Assembly (NCBI GenBank): GCA_910586965.1 | Contig: CAJUMF010000017.1 | Location: 1-64,000 of the forward strand | Source: an uncultured Dorea sp. | GTDB taxonomy: Bacteria > Bacillota > Clostridia > Lachnospirales > Lachnospiraceae | DNA length: 64,000 nt | Direction: 5' to 3' | Shown: piece by piece, positions 26,531-36,495 of the stretch | Layout: every line of letters starts with the position of its first letter | How positions within the stretch are numbered: position 1 is the first letter of the stretch | Notes under the pieces: model-generated | What the model was told of the DNA's origin: nothing | Database searches by the model: none | Seen by the model: the letters and a program-made list of their open reading frames with translations, nothing else | Position numbers and translations under genes: made by a program

Positions 26531-26559
26531 TTGTACATATAAGCAATATGTCTTATAAT
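26531..26559 (+). promoter_or_regulatory. Promoter of the Ig-like surface protein gene
   Basis: TTGTAC (26531-26536), 17 bases, and a perfect TATAAT (26554-26559), 69 bases before the ATG. The weak -35 is what is expected where an activator bound to the upstream array assists. Confidence 0.7.
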
Positions 26560-26627
26560 TAGAGACGTGGAGAGTACGTACCAGGAAAAAATGAATTCCA
26601 CTTATATGAGGGAAGAAAGGAAATGAG

Positions 26628-29600
26628 ATGAAGCGTAAAATAATCAGAAAATCTGTATCGTGCTTGCTTATCGCGGCTATGTGTATAAGCCTGAGCATAA
26701 ATATGAATACAAAAGCAGAAGACATCAATGAAGATGGGCGACAGCAGGAACAAACAGTACAGGCAGAAGGGAATGAACAGATACCGAAGATGAGACAATC
26801 CAGTTCGGGAATAAGCGCCCCCAAGATAGAACCAGATTCCAGTATGGTGACAGAGCAGAGGGTCACGTGGGACTGCGTGTGGTTCGGAAACTATCCACAA
26901 GCAGAAGTAGTTCCTTCAGCCAGGAACTATACGGCATTAGACAAAAAGTTGTTGCGGACCGGTGACCTTATTGAAGACGAGGGATTATATGATACTTTGA
27001 AAAACCTGCAGGAATCTCAATGGAACAGTAATGGGGATGCCACAGTAAATGCCAGTAAATACCGCAGGATAAAAAAGAGTGATGCTATTTATACAAATAC
27101 AGACAGCGGTTATTATAACTGGACAGATTCTGATACATATCACTATTTCAAATACGAGCCGGTCAAATGGCGGGTGCTGAAAGTGCATGGGAATCAGGCG
27201 TTTCTTTTGTCAGATATCGCGTTGGATGACCAATGTTACAATACAAAATATGAGCGAATGACGTGGGAGACCAGTACCATCCGAAGCTGGCTAAACGGTT
27301 ATGGAGCATCTGCCAATAACCCCGGAAAAGATTACAGCAACAAAAACTTTATCGGAAGCGCATTTTCCGAGAATGAAAGTTCAGCCATTGTAAAGTCTTC
27401 TGTAATAAATAATAATAATTCCATAACTGGAACAGAAGGAGGAAACAATACGTCAGACAAACTCTTCCTGCTGTCGGAATCGGAAATTTATGGAAACAGT
27501 GCGGTATCGTATGGATTTGTATCATCCGGAAGCGTCAATGATGAAGCGCGCAGAAGTAAGAGCAGCACTTATGCAAAAGCAATGGGAATTTTGAGCGGTA
27601 CGGAGGATGCATATAAGGGCAACTGTTGGTGGTGGTTACGCTCGCCGGGCTTCGATACACGCGATGCCGCGGATGTCGATAACCTCGGTCACGTACTTCA
27701 AGGTGGTTATAGTCTCTACCCTAAATGCGGCGGTATGCGCGCTGCTTTGAATCTCAATCTTTCATCTTCCTGCTGGAAGCCCGCCGGCACTGTCTGTTCG
27801 GATGGTACAAAAAAGGAAATAAGCAGCGAAGACAATCCAACAGACCCGGATATAGAAAACCCTATTGCAGAATTCTCTCTGGATACAGAGAATTCCGGCA
27901 ACACGAACGAAACATTAATTCTTCACGGCACACTGAAATCCTCTAAGGGAACAACGGTTTCCAAAGACTTTTGGCTTTCGGAGATATCCCATATAGAGTG
28001 GAGCAGTAGCAACCCGGAGATTGTAAATTCAGATTTCATAAGCTGCAGTCCGTCCATTTACGGCATGAATTACAGCTACGCAATGCTGAGAGTCGCTGTT
28101 TTCCCAAAGGCAAAGGGAACAGCTGTCATTACAGGAAAGACAGCCGGCGGGCTTACGGTACAGTGTAAGATAACAGTGGAGGAATCAGAAGAAGCGAAAA
28201 GGAACAAAGAATTCGATGAAAGCCTCTATCGCGCCAAAGTTTTGTACGACTTCTACAAGGATAACAATGATTCAGGCATGAATTATGATTTTAACTCCGA
28301 CACCCCGTCGAAAATTATCTATTCTGCAGCTAAGGAGAATGGACTTGCCGCCAGCGCAGTAATGTGGGATTCCATGAAAGAGAGCTTCGATCTTGCAGGT
28401 TCGCCTTCGGCCATCCTGGACGTTGATGAAACATTCACAAAACAAAGCATGTATGAAGGAATTATTTTTGCAATATTCCAGGAGTCATCAGATGAATTGT
28501 CATTTACAGAAGAAGAAGTACATAAGAACGCTAAGGATCTTCTGGGTATAATAAAAACGGATATGTTAACCTATTACGGAATCAATCTGGGTGATGACCT
28601 TTCAAATGCGACGCCGGAAATGAAAGAATATGCATTTCAGATTATGGACGACACCCTGAAGAATAACAAAAAATTTATGAAAGCGCTTGGCCAACTGCAA
28701 GGTGCATTAAAGTGCGCGGACACCTTTGATACTATCCAGGAATATGCAGAGCACTGCGCCAACTGCATAGCTATAGCATCCATGAGCGAATCCCACAAAC
28801 AGGTTCTGAGGGATATGCTTGCCGCCTGCCCGTCAGATAATCTGGATCTTAAGAATGCCCTGAAGGAATGTTCAAAACTCATGGATGAACAGACAGAGAA
28901 ATTCATGTTAAAGATTACCGGAGGCTCAATATTCCTTGCAGGCAAAGAAGTCGCCAAATGGGCCATTGACACAATGTGGGCAGATATAACTCTGGCCGCG
29001 TGGTCGCAGTGTCCGGGTGCCGCAGCGTTCTGGGCAGCATATAAGACCGGCACCTTCGTAGCGGATAGCCTCTTCCATACGAGCGATATCGCGGAGAAGA
29101 CGCTTAAGATGTCTGCGATACTGGAAGTACGCGAATTGTTGAAAACAATCCATGAAAAAGAGAAGACTACCTTTGCAAAAGAAAAAAATACCGGAAATGC
29201 ACAGATGTATCTTTCATCCATTGATGTATTTTATCATTATCTGGACGAGGATTGCGGGACTGCCCTGTCTTTTACAGAAACAGTTACAGGAAGCCTGGCC
29301 GGAAAACTTCAGGCACACTTTGATTCATCCAGTGGCGAGGAACTGAAAAAGTCCATCAAGAACATACAAAACTCCTACAAGACAGGTTATGGCCAGACCA
29401 AGACCCTTTGGCTCTATGAACTTGAAAATGATTATCCGAACTTATACAGAAAATATAAAGATACATATGAGATGCTGCATGAAAAATTCTTTGTCCACTG
29501 TCCTGTAGATGTCTATATAAAGGACGACACCGGCGAAGTGGTGGCGGCTGTTGTCGACAATATATCCTACTGTAAGGAAGGAGAACCATTCACTGTAGCG

Positions 29601-30692
29601 TCCAACGGCGAAGAAAAGGAAATTTGGGTCTACGGAAATAAGCCATACACCGTATCCTACGTAGGCACTGCTGCCGGAAACATGGATATCATGATAAAAA
29701 GTTATAACAGCACAGATTACGAGGGTCATATCGACACCGACCTTGTGCGTACAGTAAAGTACAACAGCATTCCGTTGAAGACGGGTACGGAATATACTTC
29801 AAAGATGAACCTTCCTTCATCTAAAGAAGAATATCAGCTTAAAAATGAGAATGATCAGGAGATTGAATCAACAGTAGATACAGCAGATGCTTCGCGAAAA
29901 AGTTATACACTTAAACTGGATCATGCATACCTGGCAGGCGAAAACGGGATAAGCTTTGAAGGAAAATTTTACTCGGGCGAAAAAGTAACCGCCTATGCCA
30001 GCATCCCGAAAGATACCGTTTTCCGCGAATGGAAAGCAGACACAGAAAAAGCCCGGATCATAGATTCAGACAAGACAAAAGTCACGTTCATAATGCCAGA
30101 AGGGAACATGAAAATGTCCGCTCTATATGGAAAAAAAGATACTTCGTCAATCGAAGAAAAGAAGATAATTAAGATTTCATCCATTACTCTCTCCGGAATT
30201 TCCGGCAAAATCGCGGCCGGAAAGAAAGTAAAACTAAAAGCATCCGTATCCCCGGCAAATGCCGCAAACAAAGCTGTAACCTGGTCTTCAAGCAACAAAA
30301 AGATTGCAACCGTCAACAGCTCCGGCGTCGTTACATTAAAGAAGAAATCCGGCGGGAAGTCTGTAAAAATCACTGCAACGGCACAGGATGGCAGCGGCAT
30401 AAAAGCCAGCTATAAGATAACCTCTATGAAAGGCATCGTGAAGAAAGTAACCATCTCCGGTAAGAAATCAGTAAAAGCAGGCAAGACCTTGAAACTAAAA
30501 GGCAAAGTGAAGGCAACCAATAAAGCCAATAAAAAGCTCCAGTGGAAGAGCAGCAACACGAAATACGCAACCGTCAACGCCTCCGGAAAAGTCAAGGCGC
30601 TGAAAGCAGGAAAAGGTAAAAAGGTTAAGATTACCGCTATGGCAACAGACGGAAGCGGAAAGAAAAAGTCTGTAACAATTAAGATTAAATAA
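26628..30692 (+). CDS. Large secreted protein with DUF6273-like and BIG2 Ig-like domains
   Basis: A 1354-residue secreted protein. A signal peptide covers about 1-31 (KSVSCLLIAAMCISLSINMNTKA). Residues about 80-390 form a DUF6273-like domain (VTWDCVWFGNYPQ through WWLRSPGFDTRDAADVDNLGH). An Ig-like segment (about 410-520) and a long helical region (about 525-930) follow. Residues about 1100-1170 resemble the bacterial repeat that ends with FIMPEGNMKMSALYG. Two lysine-rich BIG2 domains (about 1178-1265 and 1270-1354) close the protein. No LPXTG anchor is seen; the basic C-terminus may bind wall polymers. An adhesin or wall-associated role is inferred from the domains. Confidence 0.85.
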   Translation: MKRKIIRKSVSCLLIAAMCISLSINMNTKAEDINEDGRQQEQTVQAEGNEQIPKMRQSSSGISAPKIEPDSSMVTEQRVTWDCVWFGNYPQAEVVPSARNYTALDKKLLRTGDLIEDEGLYDTLKNLQESQWNSNGDATVNASKYRRIKKSDAIYTNTDSGYYNWTDSDTYHYFKYEPVKWRVLKVHGNQAFLLSDIALDDQCYNTKYERMTWETSTIRSWLNGYGASANNPGKDYSNKNFIGSAFSENESSAIVKSSVINNNNSITGTEGGNNTSDKLFLLSESEIYGNSAVSYGFVSSGSVNDEARRSKSSTYAKAMGILSGTEDAYKGNCWWWLRSPGFDTRDAADVDNLGHVLQGGYSLYPKCGGMRAALNLNLSSSCWKPAGTVCSDGTKKEISSEDNPTDPDIENPIAEFSLDTENSGNTNETLILHGTLKSSKGTTVSKDFWLSEISHIEWSSSNPEIVNSDFISCSPSIYGMNYSYAMLRVAVFPKAKGTAVITGKTAGGLTVQCKITVEESEEAKRNKEFDESLYRAKVLYDFYKDNNDSGMNYDFNSDTPSKIIYSAAKENGLAASAVMWDSMKESFDLAGSPSAILDVDETFTKQSMYEGIIFAIFQESSDELSFTEEEVHKNAKDLLGIIKTDMLTYYGINLGDDLSNATPEMKEYAFQIMDDTLKNNKKFMKALGQLQGALKCADTFDTIQEYAEHCANCIAIASMSESHKQVLRDMLAACPSDNLDLKNALKECSKLMDEQTEKFMLKITGGSIFLAGKEVAKWAIDTMWADITLAAWSQCPGAAAFWAAYKTGTFVADSLFHTSDIAEKTLKMSAILEVRELLKTIHEKEKTTFAKEKNTGNAQMYLSSIDVFYHYLDEDCGTALSFTETVTGSLAGKLQAHFDSSSGEELKKSIKNIQNSYKTGYGQTKTLWLYELENDYPNLYRKYKDTYEMLHEKFFVHCPVDVYIKDDTGEVVAAVVDNISYCKEGEPFTVASNGEEKEIWVYGNKPYTVSYVGTAAGNMDIMIKSYNSTDYEGHIDTDLVRTVKYNSIPLKTGTEYTSKMNLPSSKEEYQLKNENDQEIESTVDTADASRKSYTLKLDHAYLAGENGISFEGKFYSGEKVTAYASIPKDTVFREWKADTEKARIIDSDKTKVTFIMPEGNMKMSALYGKKDTSSIEEKKIIKISSITLSGISGKIAAGKKVKLKASVSPANAANKAVTWSSSNKKIATVNSSGVVTLKKKSGGKSVKITATAQDGSGIKASYKITSMKGIVKKVTISGKKSVKAGKTLKLKGKVKATNKANKKLQWKSSNTKYATVNASGKVKALKAGKGKKVKITAMATDGSGKKKSVTIKIK

Positions 30693-30850
30693 ACACATTT
30701 TCACACAAAGAGAAACTAAGATGTTGCAGAAAAACCAAAGTCAAACTGAATTACAAATTAAAATCCGACTAGAAGGTACTTTACAGCGCAGCATATAAAC
30801 AGGAAAGAGGTAATCTCTATATTATTCAATGTTTCTCATTAAATATTCAC

Positions 30851-30892
30851 AGAGAAATCAGGCGGCCGTGATGACCGCCTAATTTCTCTTTT
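30851..30892 (+). terminator. Terminator of the Ig-like protein gene
   Basis: AGAGAAAT plus AGGCGG pair with CCGCCT plus ATTTCTCT, followed by TTTT. It lies about 160 bases after the stop codon. Nothing else is evident in 30693-30850. Confidence 0.8.
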
Positions 30893-30913
30893 CATTAAAT
30901 ATCTGTCTGACTT

Positions 30914-31837
30914 TTATATATCATGATACTTCGCCGACACATGCCCCGGTCTGGCTATCCGCAGGATATCATACCACTGCTCTCTGCTCATCTGATATTC
31001 CAGCGCCTTTACCGCCCGAAGAACCCTCTCTTTTTTCCCGGTTCCCGTGACAGGTATTACTTTAACCGGCAGCCGGTACAGCCATGCATATAGCACCTCA
31101 TCCACAGTTTCCGCCCCAAGTTCCTCTTTGATTTCCTGTAGCACTTTTACAGTTTCCAAGTCTTCTCTGCTCAGATTTTTCCGGTATAATTCCCCTCCAC
31201 ATGCAGGCGAATATGCCATAAGGGGCATTTTTCTGCGCAGGGCATCCTCCTGCGTGCCATCCGCCAGGAAGTCCATACATTTCACACTCATTTTAACCTG
31301 ATTTGTCACAATCGGAATATCCGTGTATGCCTCCAAAGCCGCAATCTGTTCCGGCAGAAAATTGGACAACCCAAAGTTTCTTACCTTTCCTTCCTTTTTC
31401 AGCTTTTCCATCGCCTCCGCCACTTCTCCGGGATTCATCAAAGGACAGGGGCGATGAATGAGATATAGATCCGCATAGTCTATGCCAAGTCTTATAAGAG
31501 ACCTCTCACATGCTGACACCAGATATTCCTTTGAGAGATTATAAGATTCACTGACGAAATACGGTCTGCGAAGCTTATCATAAACAATCCCTCCTTTTGT
31601 GATAATCTCTATTTTATCACGCAGCGGCGGCTCCAGCCTGAGCATCTCCCCAAAGAGAGTTTCACAGCCTCCGTTCCCATAGATATCCGCGAAATCATAT
31701 GTAGTCAACCCCAGATCCAGATATTCCATTACTCGTTTGTATAATTCCTTGGCATCCAGTCCCCAGTCCAGCAAGTTCATCATCCCTACAGCTACCGGAG
31801 CGACCGACAGATTACCGCTTAACTTTACTCTGTCCAT
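30914..31837 (-). CDS. Aldo/keto reductase
   Basis: A 307-residue NAD(P)H-dependent aldo/keto reductase. The catalytic tetrad is visible as Asp and Tyr in YDFADIYGNGG, Lys in IEIITKGG and His in YLIHRP. The C-terminal cofactor region (VKVIPVTGTGKKERVLRA) is present. It is the last gene of the sugar/polyol operon, 14 bases after the aldolase. It differs clearly from the second reductase at 33719-34657, so the two probably act on different intermediates. Substrate unknown. Confidence 0.9.
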   Translation of the reverse strand: MDRVKLSGNLSVAPVAVGMMNLLDWGLDAKELYKRVMEYLDLGLTTYDFADIYGNGGCETLFGEMLRLEPPLRDKIEIITKGGIVYDKLRRPYFVSESYNLSKEYLVSACERSLIRLGIDYADLYLIHRPCPLMNPGEVAEAMEKLKKEGKVRNFGLSNFLPEQIAALEAYTDIPIVTNQVKMSVKCMDFLADGTQEDALRRKMPLMAYSPACGGELYRKNLSREDLETVKVLQEIKEELGAETVDEVLYAWLYRLPVKVIPVTGTGKKERVLRAVKALEYQMSREQWYDILRIARPGHVSAKYHDI

Positions 31838-31851
31838 GACTTTTCTCCTTT

Positions 31852-32712
31852 TTATAATATATTGTGTGCCAGAAGACGCATCTTGTGCTCTGCATAAGCC
31901 GCCAGATCCTCATAAGCTTTCGCATACAGATTCGCCACCGAATATCCAAAGCCCTCCTCCGACTGTACATCCGCCGTAGCCTTACCTACTGTCTTGACCA
32001 GATCTGTCGCCAGATTCAGCTTTGTGATCCCGTAGTTGACCGCCTCGGCCACCTTCTCCTCCGGTGTTCCCGAACCGCCGTGCATAACTAAAGGAATCGA
32101 TACCTTCTCGGATATCTTTTGCAGTCTCGGGATATTGATCTTAGGCGGGAAACGGTATTCTCCGTGTACAGTCCCGATAGACAACGCCAGAATATCAACC
32201 CCCGTCTGCTCTACAAAACGTTTTGCCTCATCCGGGTCTGTCTGCATCGCCTCTGCCTCATCAACAGACAACTTCTGTTCACATCCGGCAATCCTTCCAA
32301 GCTCCCCCTCTACAGAAACTCCTGCTTTATGAGCATATTCGACCACCTCAGCAGTTCGCTCTACATTCTCATTAAACTCATAGGCAGACGCGTCGATCAT
32401 CACCGACTTAAAGCCCGCCTCAACCGCCCGCTTAATGTTGTCAAATTCCCGGAAATGGTCTGCGTGCAGGATAACCGGCACATCCACATTCTCTGCAATC
32501 GTCCTTGCCGCCGCAACCGCATTTTTCTCTCCTCCGAAAAACTTCACCTCTGCATCACCGATAATATACAGCACCGGCAATTTGAGCTTCTGTGCCACAT
32601 CCGCAATAGTTTTCCCATACGCATATGTCCACAGGCAGAATCCACCCAGCGCATACTTTCTTGCTCTTGCATCCTCCAGATACTCTTTTAATGGTCTTAA
32701 ATCCTTAGACAT
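31852..32712 (-). CDS. Class II (ketose-bisphosphate) aldolase
   Basis: A 286-residue Zn-dependent aldolase of the fructose/tagatose-bisphosphate family. Zinc ligands and catalytic segments are visible: ILHADHF (His, Asp), EGELGRI, GTVHGEY (His) and MHGGSGTP (His). It sits 27 bases after the PfkB kinase, which would supply its bisphosphate or phosphate substrate. Length matches GatY/KbaY/IolJ-type enzymes. The specific sugar is not deducible; a second aldolase is encoded at 40614. AAGGAGAG precedes the ATG. Confidence 0.9.
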   Translation of the reverse strand: MSKDLRPLKEYLEDARARKYALGGFCLWTYAYGKTIADVAQKLKLPVLYIIGDAEVKFFGGEKNAVAAARTIAENVDVPVILHADHFREFDNIKRAVEAGFKSVMIDASAYEFNENVERTAEVVEYAHKAGVSVEGELGRIAGCEQKLSVDEAEAMQTDPDEAKRFVEQTGVDILALSIGTVHGEYRFPPKINIPRLQKISEKVSIPLVMHGGSGTPEEKVAEAVNYGITKLNLATDLVKTVGKATADVQSEEGFGYSVANLYAKAYEDLAAYAEHKMRLLAHNIL

Positions 32713-32739
32713 AATAAAGTTACTCTCCTTCTCTTCTTT

Positions 32740-33684
32740 TTATTTATTTTCAAGCAGCTCCAAAACCTGGGATTTATCCTTCAGCGCCGTTACCGCTCCC
32801 ATCTTGGTCACGCTGACTGCCGCAACCGCATTGGCATACCGTGCCGCTTCCCACAGATCCATCCCCTCCGTCAAACCTGCCATAAATCCTCCTACAAAAT
32901 TATCCCCCGCCCCGGTAGTATCGCTCACCTCTTTGGGGCTAAAAGGCGGTATAACCTCCTTTCTTTTGCCGTCTGATACGTAACATCCCTCGCCGCCAAG
33001 CTTTATGATGATATTTTTACAGCCTTTTTCTAAAAGCTTTTCCGCCATATCCGCCGGCTCTTTCTCCTGGGTCAGATAATACGCCTCGACATAGCTCGGT
33101 ATAAAATAATCGATCAGCGAGAGATTCTTAAACACAATCTCCCTTCCCTGCCCGAAAGAATCACTGGCACAATCCGCAACCGTCAGCGCTCCTGCCTCTT
33201 TTGCTTTTTTCAAAATGACCGAAACACCTCCCGAATCAAGGCCTTTCAGAAAAAAGAAACTCCCGTAGCTTACGATCTTAGCCTGCGTTACCAGCTTAAG
33301 GCAAATCTCCTCCAGGCACAGGCTCTGGTTATTGCTTCCGGCCAGTCCCAGGAAGTGCCGTGTTCCATCTGGTTTTACTAATGCAAAGGTCAGAGACATG
33401 GTGTCTTTTTTTGAATGTATGACATAGGTTGTATCAACCCCTGCTTTTTCAAGCTCCCTCATGAGATATTCACTAAAGGTATCCTCACACAGCTTCCCGG
33501 CAACTGCCACACGGCATCCAAGACGGGATGCAATGATCGACTGCGTCATCGCAGCTCCGCCGGGGGATACACCCACTTCCTCAAGCAGAGTGGTGTCTCT
33601 TGTAAATACGGTCTCATCCACAGTCCGCAAGATCATATCGTATGCCATCGTCCCTATAGCGGCAATATCATATTTTTTATCCAT
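32740..33684 (-). CDS. PfkB family carbohydrate kinase
   Basis: A 314-residue ribokinase-like sugar kinase. The N-terminal substrate motif GVSPGGAAMTQSIIASRLG and the C-terminal signature DTTGAGDNFVGGFMAGL with catalytic Asp are clear. The frame opens at 33714; ATG 33684 is 7 bases after AAAGGGG and is preferred. It probably phosphorylates the ketose formed from the imported compound before aldol cleavage. Operon neighbours are a reductase (upstream) and the aldolase (downstream). Confidence 0.92.
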   Translation of the reverse strand: MDKKYDIAAIGTMAYDMILRTVDETVFTRDTTLLEEVGVSPGGAAMTQSIIASRLGCRVAVAGKLCEDTFSEYLMRELEKAGVDTTYVIHSKKDTMSLTFALVKPDGTRHFLGLAGSNNQSLCLEEICLKLVTQAKIVSYGSFFFLKGLDSGGVSVILKKAKEAGALTVADCASDSFGQGREIVFKNLSLIDYFIPSYVEAYYLTQEKEPADMAEKLLEKGCKNIIIKLGGEGCYVSDGKRKEVIPPFSPKEVSDTTGAGDNFVGGFMAGLTEGMDLWEAARYANAVAAVSVTKMGAVTALKDKSQVLELLENK

Positions 33685-33718
33685 AGCATATCCCCTTTCC
33701 ATTCCGGCAGACAATCCG

Positions 33719-34657
33719 CTACATGATCGGATACCCTGCCGCCAGATAAATGTTATACCAGTCCTCGTATGTCAGCTCGATCTCGCAGGCCCTGCAGCAG
33801 TCATTAAAGCGCTCTTTTTTCGTCGTCCCGCATACCACCTGCATCTCAGCGGGATGACGTAAGATCCACGCAACAGCGATTGTCGTCTTATTTACGTCAT
33901 ATTTATCCGCGATTTTCTGCATCGCGTCATTCACATCCTTGTAATCTGGATTATCAATGAACGTTCCGTCAATAAATCCATGCTGGAACGGCGACCAGGC
34001 CTGTATGGTAATATCCTTAAGACGGCAGTAATTCAGTATCCCCGCGTCTCGGTCAACCGCATAAAACTCATGGTTATTGGTAGCAATCGGCTGTACACAC
34101 ATATCCGCATGAGCGATGCTAAACTGCATCTGGTTCACCTCAATGGGCACGGTACAATATTTCTGCAGCAATTCTATCCCATAAGGCACATCATTACTCA
34201 CTCCAAAGTGAAGTACTTTTCCCTGCTTCTTCATGATGTCAAACGCTTCTGCCACCTCTTCCGGACGAAACAGTGCATCGACCCGGTGCAGAAGAAAATA
34301 GTCCAGATAGTCTGTCTGCATACGCGACAATGAGTTATCCAGTGTCTTTAACAGATGCTCTTTCGAATAATTATGATAAGGCCTGCCGTCAGGATAAAAA
34401 GTAATTCCTCCTTTTGACTGCAATACCAGCTTATCACGCAGTCCCGGATTTTCTGATAATGTCTTTCCGATAATGCTTTCTACCAGACCTTCCGGCTTAC
34501 CGTAGCAGTTTGCAGTATCGATAAAATTGGTTCCATTTTCCAGCGCGTTCTCAAACATAGCCGCCACTTCCTTTGTCGTCAATGTATCAAAGCGCATTGT
34601 TCCCTGGATGATCGCTGGAACCGGATGTTTTTTCTGTCCAAGTTTAATTGTTTTCAT
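33719..34657 (-). CDS. Aldo/keto reductase
   Basis: A 312-residue aldo/keto reductase. The tetrad is visible as Asp and Tyr (FIDTANCYG), Lys (VLQSKGG) and His (FLLHRVD), and the C-terminus has VVCGTTKKERF for cofactor binding. The open frame extends to 34795, but AAGGAGGT lies just before the ATG at 34657. It resembles the YdhF-like branch. Located between the ABC permeases and the kinase, it may oxidise an imported polyol to a ketose or reduce a sugar; direction is not known. Confidence 0.9.
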   Translation of the reverse strand: MKTIKLGQKKHPVPAIIQGTMRFDTLTTKEVAAMFENALENGTNFIDTANCYGKPEGLVESIIGKTLSENPGLRDKLVLQSKGGITFYPDGRPYHNYSKEHLLKTLDNSLSRMQTDYLDYFLLHRVDALFRPEEVAEAFDIMKKQGKVLHFGVSNDVPYGIELLQKYCTVPIEVNQMQFSIAHADMCVQPIATNNHEFYAVDRDAGILNYCRLKDITIQAWSPFQHGFIDGTFIDNPDYKDVNDAMQKIADKYDVNKTTIAVAWILRHPAEMQVVCGTTKKERFNDCCRACEIELTYEDWYNIYLAAGYPIM

Positions 34658-34680
34658 ATGATACCTCCTTGATAACCACG

Positions 34681-35511
34681 TTAATTTTTTACAGCTCCGG
34701 CTGTCATGCCAGAGATAAAATACTTCTGGAAAAACAGAGCGATTACGATTACCGGCAGCGAGCCCAGAATACTCATTGCCATGATCTGATTCCATTCAAA
34801 TGCATACTGCCCCATAAGAGATGCGATTCCAATCGGAACTGTGCGCATCGCATTTGTCTTTGTAAGTGTCAGTGCGTACAGATACTCATTCCAGCATTGG
34901 ATAAATGTATACAGCCCCACGGAGACAAGTCCCGGCAGACACGCCGGAACCAATACCAGCCACAACGCCTTAAAGCGGGAACCTCCATCAATCAGCACCG
35001 CCTCATCAAGTTCCCCCGGCAGCGTGTTTAAATATCCTGTCAACATAAGGATTGCATATGGCAATGTAAATACCACGTATGTCAATATAAGCGCCGCATA
35101 AGTATCATATAGCTTAAGCTGCACTACAAGGACAAGATACGGGATCAGCAGTGTGATCGGCGGAACTGCCTGAACACTGATGATGATCGTATTAAGGATC
35201 TTCTTTCCCGGGAACGAGAAGCGGCTGAAGCTATAAGATGCCAACAGCGCGATCAAAAGCGTCAGCGCCACAACAATCGCCGCAATCGCATAGGAATTAA
35301 CAAAAAACCGAACCTTTTCCGAATCTGCCAGTACTGCGATATAGGCTCCAAGGCTAAAGCTTTCATCTATGAGTTTAGGAGGAACTGCAAAGATATTCTG
35401 ATTGGCTTTAAACGAGCTGGAAATCAGCCATACGATCGGGAGACCCGAAAATAAAGCCGCAGCGATCATGCCTGCCCATATAAGTACCCGTCTCACAAAA
35501 CTTGTTTTCAT
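34681..35511 (-). CDS. Carbohydrate ABC transporter permease (MalG-like)
   Basis: A 276-residue inner-membrane permease of CUT1 type with about six membrane helices. The conserved EAA loop that contacts the ATPase is seen as LDEAVLIDGGSRFKALWLVLVPACLPG. It pairs with the permease at 35524 and the binding protein at 36496. No ATPase is encoded in the cluster, so a shared MsmX-type ATPase elsewhere is expected, as is usual in Firmicutes. Confidence 0.93.
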   Translation of the reverse strand: MKTSFVRRVLIWAGMIAAALFSGLPIVWLISSSFKANQNIFAVPPKLIDESFSLGAYIAVLADSEKVRFFVNSYAIAAIVVALTLLIALLASYSFSRFSFPGKKILNTIIISVQAVPPITLLIPYLVLVVQLKLYDTYAALILTYVVFTLPYAILMLTGYLNTLPGELDEAVLIDGGSRFKALWLVLVPACLPGLVSVGLYTFIQCWNEYLYALTLTKTNAMRTVPIGIASLMGQYAFEWNQIMAMSILGSLPVIVIALFFQKYFISGMTAGAVKN

Positions 35512-35523
35512 AATCTCCCCTCC

Positions 35524-36408
35524 TTAATCTTCCCGCGTCTGATTTCTGACATAGAAAACAGCCAGAACGATACATGCCAGCAATATGATCACCGCCGCGG
35601 CAGATGCCTTGGAATACTGATAATTTGTAAATGCCATCTGATAAACATACGTGCTCATCATCTCTGTAGCATGAGACGGTCCCCCTGCCGTCAACAGCCA
35701 GATCAGTGAGAAATTCTGTGTCGTCCATATAAAATCAAGCATCGCAATACTGATCAGGATTGGCTTTAACTGCGGCAGTGTAATATACAGAAAGCTCTGC
35801 ACGTAAGAGGCCCCGTCAATACCTGCCGCCTCATAAAGCTCCGAAGAAATCCCCTGAAGACCCGCCAGAATACTGATCATGTAGAAAGGGTAACCCGCCC
35901 ATATATTAATAAATGTCAGTACCCAGAATACAATGCTGCGGTCACTAAGCCATTCAACTGCCCCGCCGGTGATATGAAAATTAGTAAGTAAAAAATTGAT
36001 CACGCCATTGGGATTCAGCAAAAGCTTCCACAAGATAGCAATAACCGTCGCGTTAAACATCCATGGAAGCATATAGATGACTCGAAACATCGCTTTTGCC
36101 CAGCCTGCTACGCATTTTGCATTAACCATAAGCGCCAGGACCATTCCTATGATCAGATGGAATACTACATTCATCACCACGAATATAACCGTATTTTTCA
36201 TCGAATCAATAAAAACCGCATCTGACAGGACTATTTTATAATTTTCAATCCCAACCCAGTGTGACTGTGGTGTAACCAGGACATTGTCAAAAAAAGAATA
36301 TCCTATTACTAAAATAATCGGGAGAAACAAAAGCGCGGCGATCATCATGATTACAGGTGCAAGATAAGCATAGGGCACAAGTTTTCTTTTAATAATTCTG
36401 GTTTTCAA
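35524..36408 (-). CDS. Carbohydrate ABC transporter permease (MalF-like)
   Basis: A CUT1 permease of about 294 residues with six membrane helices and the EAA loop LYEAAGIDGASYVQSFLYITLPQLKP. No ATG is available at the 5' end. A TTG at 36420 abuts the AAAGGAG and is too close; the TTG at 36408 is 12 bases away and is chosen here, with doubt. The gene lies 12 bases before its partner permease. The poor start could lower permease levels relative to the binding protein. Confidence 0.9.
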   Translation of the reverse strand: MKTRIIKRKLVPYAYLAPVIMMIAALLFLPIILVIGYSFFDNVLVTPQSHWVGIENYKIVLSDAVFIDSMKNTVIFVVMNVVFHLIIGMVLALMVNAKCVAGWAKAMFRVIYMLPWMFNATVIAILWKLLLNPNGVINFLLTNFHITGGAVEWLSDRSIVFWVLTFINIWAGYPFYMISILAGLQGISSELYEAAGIDGASYVQSFLYITLPQLKPILISIAMLDFIWTTQNFSLIWLLTAGGPSHATEMMSTYVYQMAFTNYQYSKASAAAVIILLACIVLAVFYVRNQTRED

Positions 36409-36495
36409 CTGTATAAACAACTCCTTTGCTTTATCATAAACAAAAAGTTTCTTATGATAGATTTAGCGCACAAACCGTGCGCCAAATCTAAAAGC

